From contig NZ_LJSD01000058.1 in NCBI RefSeq assembly GCF_001303895.1, positions 62,001 through 126,000 on the forward strand: DNA of 64,000 bases, read 5' to 3'. The stretch comes from Mesorhizobium sp. 1M-11 (GTDB lineage Bacteria > Pseudomonadota > Alphaproteobacteria > Rhizobiales > Rhizobiaceae). The translations under genes were made by a program, and so were the position numbers. The notes beneath the pieces are model-generated. The model worked only from the letters and a program-made list of their open reading frames with translations, was not told the DNA's origin and did not search any database. Shown here piece by piece: positions 61,082-64,000 of the stretch. Numbering within the stretch: the first letter of the stretch is position 1; the number at the start of each line of letters is the position of its first letter.

Positions 61082-61795
61082 ATGCAAAGCGTTTGGACGC
61101 TTCTGAGCTGGGGACCGGACGGCTGGTCGGATAACATCTTCAATGGCGTTTTGGTCACGATCGCGCTTGCGATTGCCACCTTGCCTGTCGGACTTGCCAT
61201 CGGGTTCCTGATTGCGCTGGCCAAGCAATCAAAGGAACCGTCACTTAGACTGGCTGGAAATGTCTACACCACGATCTTTCGTGGCCTCCCGGAACTGTTG
61301 ACGCTATTTCTGGTTTTCTTCGGCGCCCAGATCGTGCTGCAGAAGATCGTCCAGTTCTTCAATCCGACCGGTACCATTGAGGTCAACGCCTTCGTGTCGG
61401 GCATGATCGCGCTTGGTGTCGTCTTTTCTTCCTACGCCAGCGAAGTTTTCCTGTCGGCATTTCGCGCCATTCCGCACGGCCAATATGAAGGCGGTTACGC
61501 GGTCGGCCTCAACAAGAGCCAAACCATGCGGCTGGTGGTGCTGCCACAGTTGATCCGGATCGCCCTGCCGGGTCTCGCAAATCTGTGGCTGATCCTGCTC
61601 AAGGATACCGCTTTGGTCTCCGCGGTCGGCCTTAACGATATTCTACGAGAAACCGGCGTTGCCGCTCGTGTCACCAAGCATGCTTTCCTTTTCTTCGGCT
61701 ATGCAGCGCTGATCTATCTGGTGCTCGCCATTATCTCGTCTTTCGGCATCAACGCCATTGAACGAGCGGTTGGTCGTCGGGAGGCCTCGCGATGA
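61082..61795 (+). CDS. ABC permease, polar amino acid type (HisQ-like)
   Basis: 237 residues, five membrane helices. The EAA-loop region reads GGYAVGLNKSQTMRLVVLPQ, and FRGLPELLTLF is the N-terminal hallmark of the His/Glu/Gln permease family. It forms a heterodimer with the next gene product in the inner membrane. Its stop overlaps the next start by 4 bases (ATGA). Confidence 0.93.
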   Translation: MQSVWTLLSWGPDGWSDNIFNGVLVTIALAIATLPVGLAIGFLIALAKQSKEPSLRLAGNVYTTIFRGLPELLTLFLVFFGAQIVLQKIVQFFNPTGTIEVNAFVSGMIALGVVFSSYASEVFLSAFRAIPHGQYEGGYAVGLNKSQTMRLVVLPQLIRIALPGLANLWLILLKDTALVSAVGLNDILRETGVAARVTKHAFLFFGYAALIYLVLAIISSFGINAIERAVGRREASR

Positions 61796-62616
61796 GCGCT
61801 GCCGACATAGCCGCTGTCGAAAAGCCGCCGGAACCGCCGCGCGGCTGGACCAAGGCGCGCATAACCGGCCACGTCCTCCTGGCTCTCTGGGCGCTTCTGG
61901 GCCTGGGATTGGCCTGGTTCCTGGCTTCATCCTGGAACCCCGAACTCATCCAAAAATATGCTCCGGGTTATCTGTCGGGCATCGTCGTTACCTTGAAGCT
62001 GGTGGCGATCTCCTGCGTGATTGGCGCCCTGCTGTCGATTCCAATCGCCTATATGCGCATGTCGAAGAACACGGTTCTGTCCGGCATCGCTTATGCCTAT
62101 GTCTATTTCTTCCGCGGCACGCCGCTGCTTGCCCAGACCTTCCTGATCTACTACGGCCTCGGCTCGTTCCGGCCGCAACTTGAAATGGTCGGCCTGTGGA
62201 GCTTCTTCCGCGAGGCCTTCAACTGCGCGGTCTTTGCCTTCGCGCTCAACACGGCAGCCTATCAGGCCGAGATTCTGCGCGGCGCCATCGAAAGTGTGCC
62301 AAAGGGACAGTGGGAAGGAGCGGCATCGCTTGGCCTGCACAAATTACAGACGTTGCGCCGGATCATCCTGCCGCAGGCGCTGATCGTGGCGCTTCGCCCC
62401 TATGGCAACGAAGTGATCCTGATGATCAAGGGATCGGCCATCGTCGCCATCATCACGGTCTATGATCTGATGGGCATCACACGTTTGACCTATTCGCGCA
62501 CCTTCGACTTCCAGGCCTACATCTGGGCTGCAATCTTCTACCTGATCATGGTCGAAGTGCTGCGCCACGCGATCGAATGGATCGAGCAGCGCATCACACG
62601 TCATCTGCGCCGCTGA
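61792..62616 (+). CDS. ABC permease, polar amino acid type (HisM-like)
   Basis: 274 residues. An extra N-terminal cytoplasmic tail of about 25 residues precedes about five membrane helices. FFRGTPLLAQTFLIYYG and the EAA loop GQWEGAASLGLHKLQTLRRIILPQ (about 170-193) are family features. It pairs with the HisQ-like subunit. No ATPase gene follows: the next gene is a dehydrogenase. The transporter therefore needs an ATPase from another locus. Confidence 0.93.
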   Translation: MSAADIAAVEKPPEPPRGWTKARITGHVLLALWALLGLGLAWFLASSWNPELIQKYAPGYLSGIVVTLKLVAISCVIGALLSIPIAYMRMSKNTVLSGIAYAYVYFFRGTPLLAQTFLIYYGLGSFRPQLEMVGLWSFFREAFNCAVFAFALNTAAYQAEILRGAIESVPKGQWEGAASLGLHKLQTLRRIILPQALIVALRPYGNEVILMIKGSAIVAIITVYDLMGITRLTYSRTFDFQAYIWAAIFYLIMVEVLRHAIEWIEQRITRHLRR

Positions 62617-62712
62617 CCACGGCAAGGCCCTGACTGGACCAACCGCCAAATTGCTCAACGGTGCCGCAATCGGCTAAGACTGCGGCCGCAAGCAATATGA
62701 AAGGATCAGACG

Positions 62713-63582
62713 ATGGCAGCGGTTTCGTTCCTGGGACTCGGCGTAATGGGTTACCCGATGGCCGGGCATCTCAAGAACAAGGGCGGTCATGACGTGACCG
62801 TCTATAACCGCACCGCCGCCAAGGCCGAGAAATGGGTTGCCGAACATGGTGGCGCGCTGGCGCTCACCCCAAAGCAAGCCGCCGAGGGCAAGGACTTTGT
62901 CTTTTCTTGCGTCGGCAATGACGATGACCTGCGCTCCGTCACGATCGGCCCGGATGGCGCCTTTCACGGAATGAAGCGGGGTTCGATCTTCATCGACAAC
63001 ACCACCGCCTCTGCCGAGGTTGCACGCGAACTCGCGGCAGAGGCAGAAAAGCGCGGTTTCTCCTTCCTTGACGCACCCGTCTCAGGCGGACAGGCCGGTG
63101 CCGAAAATGGCGTGCTCACCGTCATGGTTGGCGGCACCGACGATGCCTTCGAGAAAGCCAAACCAGTCATTTCCGCCTTTGCCCGCATGGTTGGTTTGAT
63201 GGGGCCGGTCGGTGCAGGCCAACTCACCAAGATGATCAACCAGATCTGTATCGCAGGCCTTGTTCAGGGTCTCGCCGAAGCCATTCATTTCAGCAAGAAA
63301 TCGGGGCTCGACGTCGAAAAGGTGGTGGATGTCATCTCCAAGGGTGCGGCCGGTTCCTGGCAGATGGAAAACCGCCACAAGACAATGAATGCCGGCAAAT
63401 ACGATTTCGGCTTCGCGGTCGACTGGATGCGCAAGGATCTCGGCATCTGCCTGGCGGAAGCCGACCGCAATGGCGCGCGATTGCCGGTCACCGCATTGGT
63501 CGATCAGTTCTACAAGGACGTTCAAGCGATGGGCGGCAGCCGCTGGGATACCTCCTCGCTGCTCGCACGATTGGAGAAGTAG
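62713..63582 (+). CDS. NAD(P)-dependent 3-hydroxyisobutyrate dehydrogenase-family enzyme
   Basis: 289 residues of the beta-hydroxyacid dehydrogenase family. FLGLGVMGYPMAGHL is the nucleotide site, DAPVSGGQAGAENG the substrate loop and GQLTKMINQICIAG contains the catalytic Lys. Members include 3-hydroxyisobutyrate dehydrogenase, tartronate semialdehyde reductase and succinic semialdehyde reductase (GLYR-like); these cannot be separated by eye. It starts 96 bases after the HisM-like gene and may be separately transcribed. Confidence 0.92.
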   Translation: MAAVSFLGLGVMGYPMAGHLKNKGGHDVTVYNRTAAKAEKWVAEHGGALALTPKQAAEGKDFVFSCVGNDDDLRSVTIGPDGAFHGMKRGSIFIDNTTASAEVARELAAEAEKRGFSFLDAPVSGGQAGAENGVLTVMVGGTDDAFEKAKPVISAFARMVGLMGPVGAGQLTKMINQICIAGLVQGLAEAIHFSKKSGLDVEKVVDVISKGAAGSWQMENRHKTMNAGKYDFGFAVDWMRKDLGICLAEADRNGARLPVTALVDQFYKDVQAMGGSRWDTSSLLARLEK

Positions 63583-63601
63583 TCCGCGGAGGGGCTGGTG
63601 C

Positions 63602-64000
63602 ATGAACAACCTGTCACCGGCCTCGACCGCCGCGGAAGTCCTTGCTTATCTGTATACCCTTTCCTCCGAAGAGAATCGCCGGGGTATGCAGCGCTTCGGC
63701 ATCAAGGTGGAGCGGGCGCTGGGCATTCCACATGGCCCCCAGCGCGACATTGCGAGGAAGATCAAGCGCAATCATGAGCGCGCTTTCGAGCTTTGGGGAA
63801 GCGGTATCGTCGAAGCGCAGTTCATTGCATCCGCGACGGCGGATCCGAAACGCTTTTCTGTTGATGATGCAAGATCTTGGGCATCGACCTTCGATTCTTG
63901 GGACATCGTCGATGGTGTCACTGATCTGTTCGTCGACACTGAACATTGGCAGGCGCTCATCGTTGAATTCGCCGACGATGAACGAGAATTCGTTCGCCGC
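63602..64000 (+). CDS. DNA alkylation repair protein, AlkD-like (partial)
   Basis: The first 133 codons are seen; the frame runs past the window end. The protein is a HEAT-like repeat (ALK) DNA glycosylase that removes alkylated bases. LGIPHGPQRDIARKIKRN and the SWDIVDGVTDLF segment, carrying the conserved Trp and catalytic Asp, identify AlkD. GGAGGGGC precedes the ATG at 63602. The full family length is about 230-240, so roughly 100 residues are missing. Confidence 0.9.
   Translation, partial: MNNLSPASTAAEVLAYLYTLSSEENRRGMQRFGIKVERALGIPHGPQRDIARKIKRNHERAFELWGSGIVEAQFIASATADPKRFSVDDARSWASTFDSWDIVDGVTDLFVDTEHWQALIVEFADDEREFVRR

Overview
The window looks like chromosomal DNA of an alphaproteobacterium of the Hyphomicrobiales (Rhizobiales), most probably the Phyllobacteriaceae (Mesorhizobium-like). 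The grounds are uniformly high GC and strong alphaproteobacterial codon use, a giant polar-growth coiled-coil protein of the GPR/RgsE type, a chimeric malic enzyme with a phosphotransacetylase-like tail, class II DAHP synthase, DUF1127 and DUF2865 proteins, and a rhizobial intergenic palindromic repeat at 16313-16408. I see no phage, insertion sequence, integrase, CRISPR array or rRNA. The only tRNA is tRNA-Val(CAC) at 49851-49925.

Layout. 1-8465: the start of a 2Fe-2S ferredoxin gene, an orphan Hpt protein and, divergently, the 2467-residue GPR-like protein. 8541-16231: an NTF2-like protein, then the minus-strand Mla-type lipid transport operon (STAS-MlaE, MlaF, MlaD, lipoprotein), a dipeptide-epimerase-like enolase, an MFS carrier and an LpxH-like phosphatase. 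16437-28080: mostly housekeeping genes (SDR, malic enzyme, gltX, ABC exporter, GNAT, nadE, Tag-like glycosylase). 27502-30475: small membrane proteins (DUF1003, DedA, DgkA) and a diguanylate cyclase. 30502-31731: an Xre/RES toxin-antitoxin pair. 31705-40836: LysR/DUF1127, DAHP synthase, an SbmA/BacA-like ABC protein, rpiA, DUF2059 and glutathione reductase.

40837-48979 holds the most coherent accessory system: an amide-responsive operon of amiC, amiR, two permeases, a binding protein, an acetamidase/formamidase and a fused double ATPase. Nearly every junction overlaps, and a transcription terminator sits in the leader just before amiC. This fits AmiC sensing an amide, AmiR antiterminating at the leader, and the rest importing and hydrolysing the substrate. 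The use of a peptide-type ABC importer in an AmiC/AmiR unit is the feature I would follow up first.

49058-64000: gph, tRNA-Val, a MOSC protein, a large L,D-transpeptidase with a CtrA-like box upstream, two divergent regulator/enzyme pairs with clear twin operators (TetR/SDR and MarR/hydrolase), a PPOX protein, a DUF971 protein, moaA-mobA-mobB for molybdenum cofactor, a polar amino acid ABC importer without its ATPase, a 3-hydroxyisobutyrate-dehydrogenase-like enzyme, and an AlkD-type repair protein cut by the window end.

A theme of cell envelope and polar growth recurs (GPR, L,D-transpeptidase, Mla, LpxH-like, DedA, DgkA, dipeptide epimerase), but these genes are scattered and not one operon. 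All functions are read from sequence motifs by eye; no database search was run.
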